This document shows, one piece after another, positions 19,062-31,345 of a stretch of 43,756 nucleotides of DNA. Positions within the stretch are counted from its first letter, which is position 1. Each line of letters opens with the position of its first letter. The translations under genes and the position numbers were made by a program. Source of the DNA: Chara braunii (lineage: Eukaryota; Streptophyta; Charophyceae; Charales; Characeae); NCBI GenBank assembly GCA_003427395.1, contig BFEA01000286.1:472977-516732 (forward strand), in the 5' to 3' direction. The notes under the pieces were generated by a model, which was not told the origin of the DNA, searched no databases, and saw only the letters and a list, made by a program, of their open reading frames with translations.

Positions 19062-19243
19062 TTTTTTTAGTGTATAGTGAATATGACAATACACTCACAC
19101 CCTTGTTGCCGCCCAGGGGGAGCAACCCAACTATCTAAGCTGGTTGGCACCAAATGTGCACCAGGTGGTTCGTAGGGATTGAACCCAAAACCTCGTGAAT
19201 GCTACTTGTGTGCCGAACAAACAAAGCTATGTCAGTCCCCCCG
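19062..19243 (-). mobile_element. Candidate tRNA-derived SINE
   Basis: On the minus strand the element begins with GGGGGGACTGACATAGC near 19243. A partial box A, TAGCTTTGTTTG, lies at 19218-19229. A full box B, GGTTCAATCCC, lies at 19175-19185, 44 nt later, a normal tRNA spacing. T-stem pairing (TGGG-TTCAATC-CCTA) is partial. Reading on, it reaches CACTAAAAAAAGC near 19063, a short A tail. Target-site duplications were not identified, so the ends are approximate. Confidence 0.55.
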
Positions 19244-19480
19244 GTGGTGATATCTCAAGTTCGTTATGTTTAGAAGGAAAAAATATATATATAGAGTATC
19301 AGAAAGAGAAAAATAAAATAAAATAAATAAACAAATGGTATTGAAATGAGACGGAGAGTCGAGCAAAGTGTAGATGTTCAGTAAAAAGTGGACGAGTAAG
19401 TGTTATTACTATGTGTATTGAAGGGGGCATATTGTATCGCATCGACTATTAAAGTTCGTAGTAGCTAAGGGCAGTTTTAC
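19244..19480. other. AT-rich gene-free stretch
   Basis: An (AAAAT)n-like microsatellite near 19310-19335; nothing else recognised. This is about where base composition becomes clearly AT-rich. Confidence 0.5.
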
Positions 19481-20640
19481 CATTTTATGAGTGGCGATCT
19501 TTATTGAGGATAAATAAATGCATGTTGTCATTTTATATTTTATATGCTATGACAACCTTCATTGTACGGAACGTCATGGCATGGAGGCAGTGCATGACCT
19601 CCCCTCATCGTAATCAGTGCTGAAATTTTCATAAGACACGAGCGGTTTAGCCTTGACAAAAACATACGAATGGTTCATCTATTTTGTATGAAAAACGATG
19701 GCAAGGTGTGTTATCATTTTTTCAAATTTTTCAATAAAAAACTATATGCTATTATGTTTTTCATTTTGCAAGGAAGATGATGGCGGAATGTATAATTATT
19801 TTTACAGTCGAAGCTTATATGTAGTTATATATTTTATTATGTACGAAAAATGATGGTTTCAACCAAGGTTGAAGTTAAAAAAAAAAACAAGAGGGGTTAA
19901 ATATTTTTTTTTTAACTATTTTTTTTTAACTATACTTTTTACGCAGGGGATACAGATGTATATGAGTTTTCATTTTTCAACAAAAAATGTATTTGGAAAG
20001 GTTGACAATATGTATGGGTTGAAGTACTTGGACAAACACAAACTTTGTGTAAATGCATATTCTTGTGTCTTTTATTATGTACAATAATTTATGGCATGGT
20101 GTTTTTACATATTTTAACCCAAGAGTGTAGGTTGAGTTTTTTGCAGCTCTTATGTATGAACAAGCACAAATAAATTATATATGAATACACGGTGCTTTAT
20201 ATACATGTGTAACTATTATGTATAAAAAATGATGGTAAAGAGTTCCCGCACCTTATCCCCTCTTCATTACATTAATTGTCAAATTTTTCAAAAGACCTGT
20301 TCAGTTCAACTATAGTGTCTATTATATATGAACAATTATGGCAGAGAGGGGGGGTACACCAACCCTCACCGTGTCTCACCCTTCTCTTTATTCAAATTGC
20401 AATTACGATTTAAATTTATGAAAGATTGTCAATTCAAACATTTTTTTAGCCATAGTCTTTAAGCAGACGAAATAGATGTATGTGTGTTGTAATGTTTTTA
20501 TGCACCTCACAGCACCTCTTCATTGCAATTATTATTGAAGTTTCCAAAAGACGTATAGTTTAGTCACTTTATAGTCATAATCTTTAAACAAACAAAATAA
20601 ATGTATGTACGTTGTTATTTTATTATTTGGTTTAAATAAA
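19480..20640. repeat. Very degenerate AT-rich tandem repeat
   Basis: Three words recur in order at roughly 130-250 bp intervals: TGAAATTTTCAAAAGAC-like (near 19620, 20278, 20537), GTTTAG(T/C)C-like, and TATTATGTA..AAAATGATGGY (near 19685, 19845, 20215, 20335). AAATAAATGTATGT..GTTGT also appears near 19512, 20470 and 20598. No credible gene. Confidence 0.55.
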
Positions 20641-21239
20641 GTAAATAACATGATTTATTGCAGTTACAAACAATGACTAACAAAACTGTAGACGACGGAT
20701 TTGTTATTCAAAATAGACAAAGTTTCACTTTGTTACAGTGGATGTGGCAGAAACGAGGGCATGCTTATTTGTATAATAATATGCATAGCAAAAGTTTGTT
20801 TCATTGTGTTTGTGCGATTCAATTTTGTTGCAATATTTTTTTTTCAATGGGGAAAATAACGTATCAATGAAGGTACAATCGGGAAAAACAAGTCCTTATA
20901 AAAAATAAAATGGATAACAAAGACGAAGGTACATTTTACTATATGGATCCCAACTGTAGTCATTTTTCTTGTAACACGCATACAAGTTTGATAATTATTT
21001 ATGTTCTTTATATTTTTCAATTATCATCCTCTGTTATTGTCATCTGCCTTGGTCTTTCTTTTACAACATGTGTCGCATTCGCATATATAACATCGTTAGG
21101 GAAGTGAACAATCACAATCACGAATAAAAAAAAAAACTTTTAAACAGAGGAGTTACAAAGAGGTCTATATTGCTATAGCTACATCATGAATAACACGTGT
21201 GGGGGAGACCAAAGTTTTATGTTTTGATATTTGTAAGAA
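20641..21239. other. AT-rich gene-free stretch
   Basis: Two short open frames (20658-20870 and 20910-21107) have low-complexity, AT-driven composition and no family features. I do not call them genes. Confidence 0.4.
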
Positions 21240-21560
21240 TTACTTTAAACCTTCCCATTAATATTAAAACATAAGACCCCCCCCCCCCTCCCCCCAACAT
21301 GTATTATATAGAGTATTTTGTCACTCCTCTGAACACTGAAGATGCGAAGTATAAATTTTAATTAAGCAGGGAGTAGCGAGGAACCTGTTGAATAAGATGA
21401 GCAATCAAATTTTCCACTAATATCAAAACACAAGACTCATGCCTCCCCAACATGTACTATAAAAACTGTTTTACCTCTCCTCCGAACATTAAAGATTTAA
21501 AACAGATGTTGAAATTGAGCAGAGAGCAGTGAGAAACGTTTTGAATAAAATAGATAGGCA
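21240..21560. repeat. Two ~153-bp tandem units
   Basis: ATTAATATTAAAACATAAGAC, CCCCAACATGTAYTATA, CTCCTCYGAACA and GAGCAGRGAG..GTTGAATAA-like blocks occur once from about 21258 and again from about 21417. The first copy has an expanded C run. Confidence 0.75.
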
Positions 21561-21889
21561 TTGCAAGAGCTTAACAATATATTATATGAAATAATAATCT
21601 CATTATAAGTTTGCAGACCACGTTGAGTGTGCCGTTTTACCGCCACATCAATACATACTTTGTGTTGATGAGACATACTTGTTTACATATATTGCTATCA
21701 AACTTGCTCGAGGTCCAACTTGCGAACAAAAATAGCGGAAAACAATAAAGAAGGTACAAAGTAACTAGAGATGAAATATTTAAATATCTCTCCATAGATA
21801 GAGAAAAAATATCCCACCTCTATTCTCAACACAAGTTTGAAATCTCACACAAAGTTTAGCCACAATTTAATAAATAAGTAAGAAACAAG
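21561..21889. other. AT-rich gene-free stretch
   Basis: Nothing recognised on either strand. Confidence 0.5.
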
Positions 21890-22340
21890 TCAACCTCCCT
21901 CTTCAAATACAGATTTTACATTATAATTTTCATTTGCACCCTTTGCCACATATAGAGGGTGAAATCACATCCCTCCCCCCTTTTGCACCACATTTCGATT
22001 ATACCCCATCCCCCTTCGCCATACATGTTGCCAACACGATCGCGTGCTCATCCACCCCATCATCCTTCCTTCACTCAAACCCTTCCCCCTCCCTCAATCA
22101 CACAACGCTCATTAACAATTATGGAAACGTTGCTCCTTAGCTTAAAACAATAGATGAACCTCATCATATCGGGATTCCACATAATTCGCATCGTCAATAT
22201 ATATTTGTCATACCCTTGCCTTTTCCACCACATATATTGTCAGCACGACAACACGATGCTCGTCATTCCTCCCCCCCTCACTAAACCTCCTTTGCCTCAC
22301 AATGTCTACTAACAGTTATTAAAAAAATGCATGTATCACC
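21890..22340. repeat. Two ~210-bp diverged tandem units
   Basis: CACCCTTTGCCACATATA..., CCAACACGATCGCGTGCTC, CCCTCAATCACACAACG and TTAACAATTA at 21935-22125 are echoed by CCACATATATTGTCAGCACG, ACACGATGCTC, CCCCTCACTAAAC and CTAACAGTTATT at 22225-22320. Confidence 0.55.
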
Positions 22341-22493
22341 ATTTTTCCATAACCAGGTACGGTCCCCTCAACCTTGTCTTCACATCATCGCTTGGTCATG
22401 CCCAATACAAATATGAATTAGTAGATACCCGTCTAAGGGTGAATGACCAATTACCACAACATATCTAGGTGATAGCATATGCTTGATTATCCC

Positions 22494-22498
<5 letters not shown>

Positions 22499-22534
<36 letters not shown>

Positions 22535-22593
22535 ATTGAATAGTAAAATACCACATAGAACGATTTCACTTTTTTTTTTTTTTTTTTTTTTTT
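22499..22593. repeat. (GA)n 22499-22533 and T24 22570-22593
   Basis: Simple sequence, directly readable. Confidence 0.92.
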
Positions 22594-22823
22594 GCTTTGT
22601 TAACTTTTGAAATGCAATGGAAAATGTCATGTGGATTCCCAAGTCTCGGGCTATCCAAAGTTTGCAATTCGTTGGAATTTGAGATAGTGAACATAGTGAG
22701 TCCTTTCTAGATGACTCTAACGAGCCAACGAACGCGAAGACCGAAGACGCATAGATAAATAAAATAAGTTGTTTGTCTTATTGTGGCTGTTGCGTTGACT
22801 CTTTTGGGTGGGTTGCATATTAG

Positions 22824-22888
22824 AGTGTGTGCGTATATGTGTGTATGTGTTTGTATGTGTGTGTGTGTGCGTGTGATTGAGAGAGAGA
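22824..22888. repeat. (GT)n microsatellite
   Basis: An imperfect GT/GTAT run directly readable, followed by GAGAGAGA. Confidence 0.85.
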
Positions 22889-23510
22889 AAAAACAAAAGG
22901 AGGTTAGGTACTATGAAATAAACACACTATCCCTCTCCTTCACTCGCTCTCCCTTTCACATGATCTTTTTCTTCCTCCTCGATGCCCATTGTTGCTCATG
23001 TGAGAGATTTGTTTTTTTCGTCTCTTTCTCATATGATATATCTCCTTGTCTCACATACAATGTTGTTGCATAACAACGACCTCGAATCCAATAAGTAACA
23101 ACATTGTGGTACACACGGTCACCACCTTCTTTCTCTCTATGTCGTTGCATCAAATACGGTGGAATAACTTTTTTTTTTCCTTCGAAAATGACTTATTTTT
23201 GTTTAAGCGGATGCGAGGGGAAAAGTGTGAAAAAAAACAATGGTGTCGAACGCAGGGTCACGCAGAGAGGACCTTCCAGGGTCGCCCACGACACAAATGT
23301 CGAATACGAAGTACCGTGAAGGGTGCATCCGACATAGAACGACCGAAGCATGAGTTGTTCAACCTCTGTAGTGTCTCTCCCCCTTAGGCAGGACGTGATG
23401 ATGGGTAATTAGTAAATGTCCAACACATAGGGAAAACCTTTATGTGTGGGGCAAAAACCAGAAATGTTATTGACAAAACCTCACTTTACATGTTCGAGAC
23501 CAAAGTCCGA
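22889..23510. other. Gene-free stretch before the large array
   Basis: No gene recognised. Open frames across 22956-23387 lack family features. Confidence 0.45.
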
Positions 23511-24134
23511 CCAACAATTTAAATAGTAACCCCGTTTCAAACAGGTTCGCTCGTACTTACCTTGCATAAAATATAAAAAAAGGTTAAGGGCAGGCTAGAG
23601 GGTGGGTAGCCTCATTCCAGTTGGAGATCGGTCTCAAGGTTCGCGCTTAACTCTTTTTCCTTGCATTCACCCACCCACATCAAGATCTTGTCGTTTACAC
23701 CCTCCATTCACCCATCCATATCACTCTCATTCAAGGAGCAAATCCTTGTTCCGATACATATTTGCACACACATGAAACCGAACCAAATTCACACGCCAAA
23801 GCCACTAACGTGGTCAACCCCTTTGTTAGCTGACCATGTCTTACACGCCCTCTTACGATCCCGATTCAAGAATGACACACCCTTTTCCACCCTAATTTAC
23901 ACAATTTCTTCATGCCCATTCAGAAAAATGTTAAAAATTTTGGAAAATTATTATCAAGGGAATGACATTCGTCTACGGGGTCACTTACATATGGGTGCAT
24001 GTATCGTGGTAGGTGAAGGTTGAGTCACAAACCGAACTGCTATCAATCGATTGTGAAATTTGAGGTCTCCCTTTGATCCCCTTAGTATTACAATAACACT
24101 TGTGCACCAAAGCTACATGAAACTATGGCCAAAA

Positions 24135-25200
24135 CACTGATACCTTATAGACTTAAACAGAGGTCGACTTTATACCGCACATGATCTACTAATAACATCA
24201 ACTTCATCGATTGTTCCAACTAATAGAAATTTGGGCAGGATCTCCTCTAAAAAATCGTCTCCCCAAATTTCTTTTCACACATAGGTCAATAAATAAAATT
24301 TATCCAAACACCCGGACTAAAATTTCACTAACTCATCGGATTTAGTAAAACATCTGGCAGCATCTCCCTTAGGGTAGTGTGCTCCCATAAGTTTTACCGC
24401 CCCTGATTCGAAGAGAAAACTAAAAGAGACAACCTAAAAGCAAACTGGAAAAAAAAGGCAACCTAAAAGTAAATTGAAAATTAAAAAAGACAACCCAAAA
24501 TAAAATTAACTCCTTTAATTTAGTGAAAATTCTGACAACACCTACTCCAGCGAGGGAGGTTCCTAAAATTTATATTGAGTCAACGAAGGAACCCAATTGA
24601 CTCTACCCCACAAACTCCCAATATTTTAATTAATTCTGTAAATTTTGTCAAAATTTTGATAACATTCTCGCATCAAAGGTATCCTGTGCCCATGCTGGAA
24701 ACACTGATACCTTATAGAATTAAATAGCGGTCGACTTTGTACCGCACTGTGATCTACTAATAACATCAACTTTATTGATCGTTTCAACTAGTAAAAATTA
24801 GGGCAGCATCTCCTTTAAAAAATTGTCTCCCCGAATTTATTTTCACGCATAGGTTAAAAAATAAATTTTATCCTAAGACCATGACTGAAATTTTACTAAC
24901 TCCTTGGATTTAGTAAGAACTTGGCAGCATCTCCCCTAGGGTAGGGTGCTTCCATAAGTTTAACTGACTCAAATTTTGAGAGAAAACTGAAAGAGATAAC
25001 CTAAAAGTAAACTAAAAAAACAGAAACAACCTACAAGTAAATTGAAAACCGAAAGAGACAACCTAAAAGTAAATTGAAAATTGAAAGAGACAACCTAAAA
25101 GTAAACTTACTCCTTTGATTTCGTGAAATTTTGGCAACACCTCCCCCAGTGAGGGAGGTCCACAAAATTTATATTGAGTCAAAAAAGGAACCCAATTGAC
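24135..25200. repeat. Paired 567-bp subrepeats A1 and A2 (equivalents B1/B2 26520-27600 and C1/C2 29111-30190)
   Basis: CACTGATACCTTATAGA starts each subrepeat: 24135 and 24702, 26520 and 27088, 29111 (as CACTTATACC) and 29679. The spacing is 567-568 bp in all three units. Each contains GGTCGACTTTRTACCGCAC, ACTAATAACATCAACTT, GGCAGCATCTCCCCTAGGG and a nested set of CAACCTAAAAGTAAATTGAA repeats of 32-34 bp. First-position subrepeats share wording across units (for example TTAAACRGAGG) that differs from second-position ones (AATAGCGG or GAGCGG). Confidence 0.92.
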
Positions 25201-25436
25201 TCTACGCTACTATATTAAAGCATAAATGACAAAGCAGGTGAGCAAAACCAGATGCATTGTCGGCATGCATGGCATGTGGGTAAAACAATGCAAATATCAA
25301 CTTAGGCATTAAAATCAATGATTTATTTGAACAAAAACTTTCATCTTATACTTTGTCATGATCAAACCCATTTTTTTTAGCAAGGACCTTGTATCTTATT
25401 TATAAGCGAATTTTATTTTGGCAAATTGTCCTCATT

Positions 25437-25877
25437 CAAGCGCATACTGAAAAATCAAACATTCACCTAGACTGCCTCACAAAGAGACTATCTTGGTTTT
25501 TTCAACAGGCAAGCCAATATTAGCATTCACCAAGAGTTGTCTCACAAGGAGACAAACCTGACATTTTCATCAGGCAAACAATTGTTTAGTAATCACCTAG
25601 ACTTGTCAAGTTTAACCGTTTTCATAAGGCAGACCAATTAACACCCATATTTGTCTCACAAGGGGATACGTTTGGCGTTTTCATCATATAAACGACTAAT
25701 TAGCAACCACCTAGACCAGACTTGTCTCGCAAAGAGACAAGCCAAGTCTGACCTTTTCATCAAGCAAACCAACTGTTAGCACTCACCAAGTCTGGTTATT
25801 TTATTAAGCAAACGAACTATTAGCACTGTCCTAAGCTTGTCTCACAAAATCACAAGAATGTTTTTTTCATCCGACAA
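25437..25877. repeat. ~66-bp repeat cluster with an internal hairpin (also 28010-28469 and 30597-31345)
   Basis: The consensus runs TTAGCACTCACCTAGACTTG, TCTCACAAGGAGACAAG, TCTGACCTTTTCATCAGGCA and AACCAACTG. CTTGTCTC...GAGACAAG can fold into an 8-bp stem. Units are degenerate, and several lack the hairpin's second arm. Confidence 0.88.
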
Positions 25878-28469
25878 ACCAACAATTTAAATAGTATCCC
25901 CCTTCCAAACAAGTTCGCTCGTACGTACCTTGCAAAAAATATAAAAAAGGGTTAAGGGCAGGCGAGAGGATGGGTCGCCTCATTCCAATTGGGTCCTAAC
26001 CCGGTTGGGGATTTGGCTCAAGATTCACGCTTAACTTTTTTTCCTTGCATTCACCCACCCACATCGGAATCTTGTCTTCTACACCCTGCATTCACCCATC
26101 TATATCATTCTTATTCAAGGAACAAATCCTTGTTCCGATACATATTTACACACACATGAAACCCAACAAAACTTATACGCTAAAGCCACTAACGTGGTCA
26201 ACCCCTTTGTTAGCCGACCATGTCCCACACGACCTCTTACGATCCCCATTCCAAAATGACACACCGTTTTGCACCCCAATTTACACAATTCCTTCATGCC
26301 CATTCAGAAAAATATTAAAAATTTTGGAAAATTATTATCACGGGAATGTCATTCGTCTACGGGGTCACTTACATATGGGCGCAGATATCGTGGTAGGTGA
26401 AGGTTGAGTCACAAACCGAACTGCTATCAATCGATTGTGAAATTTGGAGTCTCTCTTTGATCCCCTTAGTATTACAATAACACTTGCGCACCGAAGGTAT
26501 CCTTAAACCATGCCCAAAACACTGATACCTAATAGACTTAAACGGAGGTCGACTTTATACCACACTATGATTTACTAATAACATCAACTTCACTGATTGT
26601 TCAAACTAGTATAAATTTGGGCAGGATCTCCTCTAGAAAATCGTCTCCCCAAATTTCTTTTCACACATAGGTCAAGAAATAAAATTTATCCAAAGACCCG
26701 GACTGAAATTTCACTAACTCATCGGATTTAGTAAAACATTTGGCAACATCTTCCCTAGGGTAGTGTGCTTCCATAAGTTTTACTAACCCTGATTTAAAGA
26801 GAAAACTAAAAAAGACAACCTAAAAACAAACTAGAAAAAAAATACAATCTAAAAATAAATTGAAAACTAAAAGAGACAACCCAAAAGTAAATTAACTCTT
26901 TTGATTTAGTGAAAATTTTGACAGCACCTCCTCCAGGGAGAGAGGTTCCTAAAATTTATATTGAGTCAACGAAGGAACCCAATTGACTTTACCCCACAAA
27001 CTCTCAATATTTTGACAAATTCTGTAAATTTAGTATTTTTTTTTATAACATTCTCATACCGAAGGTATCCTGCGCCCATGCTGGAAACACTGATACCTTA
27101 TAAAATTAAAGAGCGGTCAACTTTGTACCGCACTGTGATCTACTAATAACATCAACTTTATTGATCGTTCTAACTAGTAAAAATTTGGGCAGCATCTCCT
27201 TTAAAAAATTGTCTCCCCGAATTTATTTTCACGCATAGGTTAAAAAATAAAATTTATCCTAAGACCCGGACTGAAATTTCACTAACTCCTTGGATTTAGT
27301 AAAAACTTAGCAGCATCTCCCCTAGGGTAGGGTGCTTCCATAAGTTTTACTAACCCATCTTTTGAGAGAAAACTGAAAGAGATAACCTAAAAGTAAACTA
27401 AAAAAACAGAAACAACCTAAAAGTAAATTAAAAACTAAAAGAGACAACCTAAAAGTAAATTGAAAACTAAAAAAGACAACCTAAAAGTAAACTGACTCAT
27501 TTGATTTAGTGAAATTTTGGCAACACCTTCCCCAGTAAGAGAGGTCCATAAAATTTATATCGAGTCAAAAAAAGAACCCAATTGACTCTACCTTACAAAC
27601 TCTCAATATTTTGACTAAATTTAGTAAATTTTTTGACAACATTCTCCCTAGAGAGAAGGAAGCTACTAAGATTTGTACTAGCTCATAAGTATGTCAAGAC
27701 CTAATCAAAACAAACATATATGTATTTTTAAATCCAAAGACAGACAAATGACAGCTACATGCATGTAACTCAAACGCAAGGAGAGCATTAACAGACTACT
27801 ATATGAAAGCATAAATGACAAAGCAGGTGAGCAAAACCAGATGCATTGTCGGCATGCGGGTAAAACAAGGCAAATATCCACTAAGACATCCAAACCAATG
27901 ATTTATTTCAACAAAAACTTTCATCTTATACTTTGTTATGATCAAACCCATTTTTCTAAGCAAGGACCCTGTATCTTATTTAGAAGCGAATTTTAGTTTG
28001 GCAAATTGTTCTCATTCAGGCGCATATTGAAAAATCAAACATTCACCTAGACTGCCTCACAAAGAGATTATCTTGGTTTTTTCAACAGGCAAGTCAATGT
28101 TAGCATTCACCAAAACTTGTCTCACAAGGAGACAGACCTGACCTTTTCATCAGGCAAACAATTGTTTAGTACTCACCTAGACTTGTCAAGTTAACCCGTT
28201 TTCATAAGGCAGACCTATTAACACCCACCTTTGTCTCACAAGGGGATACGTTTGGCGTTTTCATCAGATAAACGACTAATTAACAACCACCTGGACCAGA
28301 CTTGTCTCGCAAGGAGACAAGACAAGTCTGGCCTTTTCATCAAGCAAAGCAACTATTAGCACTCACCTAGACTTGTCTCAAGTGTGGTCATTTTATTAGG
28401 CAAACGAACTATTAGCACTCACCTAAACTTGTCTCACAAAGACACAAGTTTGTTTTTTTCATCAGACAA
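25878..28469. repeat. Large tandem array, unit B (2592 bp)
   Basis: Same order as unit A: leader, open stretch 26045-26407, subrepeat B1 (26520), subrepeat B2 (27088), a ~200-bp segment with ATTCTCCCTAGAGAGAAG and CAAACATATA that A lacks, then the ~66-bp cluster (about 28010-28469). Confidence 0.93.
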
Positions 28470-31345
28470 ACCAACAATTTAAATAGTAACCACCTTCCAA
28501 ACAGGTTCGCTCTTACTTACCTTGCGGAAAATATAAAAAAGGGTTAAGGGCAGGCTAGAGGGTGGGTCACCTCATTCTAGTTGGGTCCTAACTCGGTTGG
28601 GGATTGGACTCAAGATTCGCGCTTAACTCTTTTTTCTTGTGTTCACCCACCCACATCGGGATCTTGTCTTCTACACCCTGCATTCACCCATCCATATCAT
28701 TCTCATTCAAGGAACAAATCCTTGTTCCGATACATATTTGCACACACATGAAACCCAACAAAATTCATACGCCAAAGCCGCTAACGTGGTCAACCCCTTT
28801 GTTAGCCGACCATGTCCCACACGCCCTTTTACGATCCCTATTCAAGAATGACACACCCTTTTCCACCCCAATTTACACAATTTCTTCATGCCCTTTTAGA
28901 AAAATGTTAAAAATTTTGGAAAATTATTATCAATGGAATGTCATTCGTCTACAGGGTCACTGGCATCTGGGCGCAGGTATAGTGGTAGGTGAAGGTTGAA
29001 GCACGAACCGAACTGCTACCAATCGATAGTGAAATTTGAAGTCTCCCTTTGATCCCCTTAGTATTACAATAACACTTGCGCACCGAAGGTACCTGAAATC
29101 ATGGTCAAAACACTTATACCTTATAGACTTAAACGGAGGTCGACTTTTTACCGCAATGTGATCCACAAATAACATCAACTTCACTGATTGTTCCAACTAA
29201 TAGAAATTTGGGCAGGATCTCCTCTTGAAAATCGTCTCCCTAATTTTTTTTTCATACATAGGTCAAGAAATAAAATTTATCCAAACACCCGGACTAAAAT
29301 TTCACTAACTCATCGGATTTAGTAAAACATATGGCAGCATCTCCCCTAGGGTAGTGTGCTTCCATAAGTTTTACCGACCTTGATTTGAAGAGAAAACTAA
29401 AAGAGACAGCCTAAGAGCAAACTGGAAAAAAAAGACAGCCTAAGAGTAAATTGAAAACTAAAAGAGACAACCCAAAAGAAAATTAACTCCTTTGATTTAG
29501 TGGAAATTCCGACAGCACCTACTCCAGCGAGGGAGGTTCCTAAATTTTTTATTGAGTCAATGAAGGAACCCAATTGACTCTACCCCACAAACTCCCAATA
29601 TTTTGATCAATTCTGTAAATTTAATCTATTTTTTTATAACATTCTCGCACCGAAGGTATCCTGCGCCCATGATGGAAACACTGATATCTTATAGAATTAA
29701 ATAGCGGTCGACTTTGTACCGCACTGTGATCTACTAACAACATCAACTTTATTGATCATCCAAACTTAGTCGAAATTAGGGCAGCATCTCCTTAAAAAAA
29801 TTGTCTCCCCGAATATTTTTTCACGCATAGGTTAAAAAATAAAATTTACCCAAGACCCGGACTGAAATTTTGCTAACTCCTTGGATTTAGTAAAAACTTT
29901 GGCAGCATCTGCCCTAGGGTAGGGTGCTTCCATAAGTTTCACTGACCCAGATTTGGAGAAGAAAACTGAAAAATATAACCTAAAAGTAAACTGAAAAAAA
30001 ATAAACAACCTAAAAGTAAATTGAAAACCGAAAGAGACAACCTAAAAGTAAATTGAAAACTGAAAGAGACAACCTAAAAGTAAACTAACTCCTTTGATTT
30101 AGTGAAAATTTTGGCAACACCTCCCCCAACAAGGGAGGTCCAAAAAAATTATATTGAGTCAAAGAAGGAACCCAATTGACCCTACCCTAAAAACTTTCAA
30201 TATTTTGACTAGATTTAGTAAATTTTTTGACAACATTCTCCCTAGAGAGAAGAAAGCTACTAAGATTTATACTAACTCATAAGTATGTCAAGACCTAATC
30301 AAAACAAACATATATATATTTTTAAATCCAAATACAAACAAATGACAGCAACATGCATGCAGCTCAAACGCAAGGAGAGCATTAGCAGACTACTCTATTA
30401 AAGCATAAATGACAAATGCATTGTCGGCGTGCATGGCATGGGGGAAAACAAGACAAATATCCACTAAGACATCAAAATCAATGATTTATTTTAACAAAAA
30501 CTTTCATCTTATACTTTGTCATGATCAAACCCATTTTTCTAAGCAAGGACCCTGTATCTTATTTAGAAGTGAATTATACTTTGGCAAATTGTCCTCATTC
30601 AAACGCATACTGAAAAATCAAGCATTCACCTAGACTGCCTCACAAAGAGACAATTGTTTAGTACTCACCTAGACTTGTCAAGTTTGACCGTTTTCATAAA
30701 GCAGATCAATTAACACCCACCTTTGTCTCATAAGGGGATACGTTTGACGTTTTCATCAGATAAATGACTAATTAGCAACCACCTAGACCAGACTTGTCTC
30801 GCAAGGAGACAAGACAAGTCTGGTTTTTTCATCAAGCAGACCAACTGTTAGCACTCACCTAGACTTGTCTCTTTGTGAGACAAGTTTGATCATTTTTATT
30901 CACCTAAACTTGTCTCACCAAGACACAAGTATGTTTTTTTCTCATCAGACAGACCAACTGTTAGCACTCAATAAGAAAAGTCTGGCCTTTTTACTAGGCA
31001 AACGATTGATTAACACTCACCTCGACTTGTCTTACAAGGAGATAAGTGTGGTCTTTTAACCGAACAAACAACTAATTAGCACTTACCTTTCACAAGGAGA
31101 CAAGTATGACCATTTAATCAGGCAAACAACTGATTAACACTCACCTCGACTTATGTTACAACCATGAGGCAAACCAATTAGCATTCACCTAGACTTGTCT
31201 CATGAGCCTTTTCATCACGCAGACCAATTGTTAGCACCCACCTGTAATTATCTCACTCATGCCTTTTCATTAGGCAGACCATTTGTTAGCACTCACCTAC
31301 ACTTGTATCGCACGATGATAAACCCGAACTTTTCATAAGGCAAAC
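28470..31345. repeat. Large tandem array, unit C (about 2.9 kb)
   Basis: Leader at 28470, open stretch ending at 28999, subrepeat C1 (29111), C2 (29679), the ATTCTCCCTAGAGAGAAG segment near 30235, then a longer 66-bp cluster (30597-31345). The array stops there; the right edge is approximate. Confidence 0.9.

Larger units (their letters stand above)
23511..25877. repeat. Large tandem array, unit A (2367 bp)
   Basis: It begins ACCAACAATTTAAATAGTA, the phrase that also starts units B (25878) and C (28470). Internal order: leader with GGTTCGCTCGTAC, an open 120-codon stretch (23661-24023), subrepeat A1 (from 24135), subrepeat A2 (from 24702), then the ~66-bp repeat cluster (25437-25877). Relative to B and C it lacks about 200 bp at about 25207, where GACTCTAC joins directly to CTACTATAT. 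Confidence 0.93.

Noticed and set aside
25437-31345. Regular repeats that could suggest a CRISPR array
   Set aside because: The window is eukaryotic, the units are head-to-tail and degenerate with no unique spacers, and no cas genes are present.
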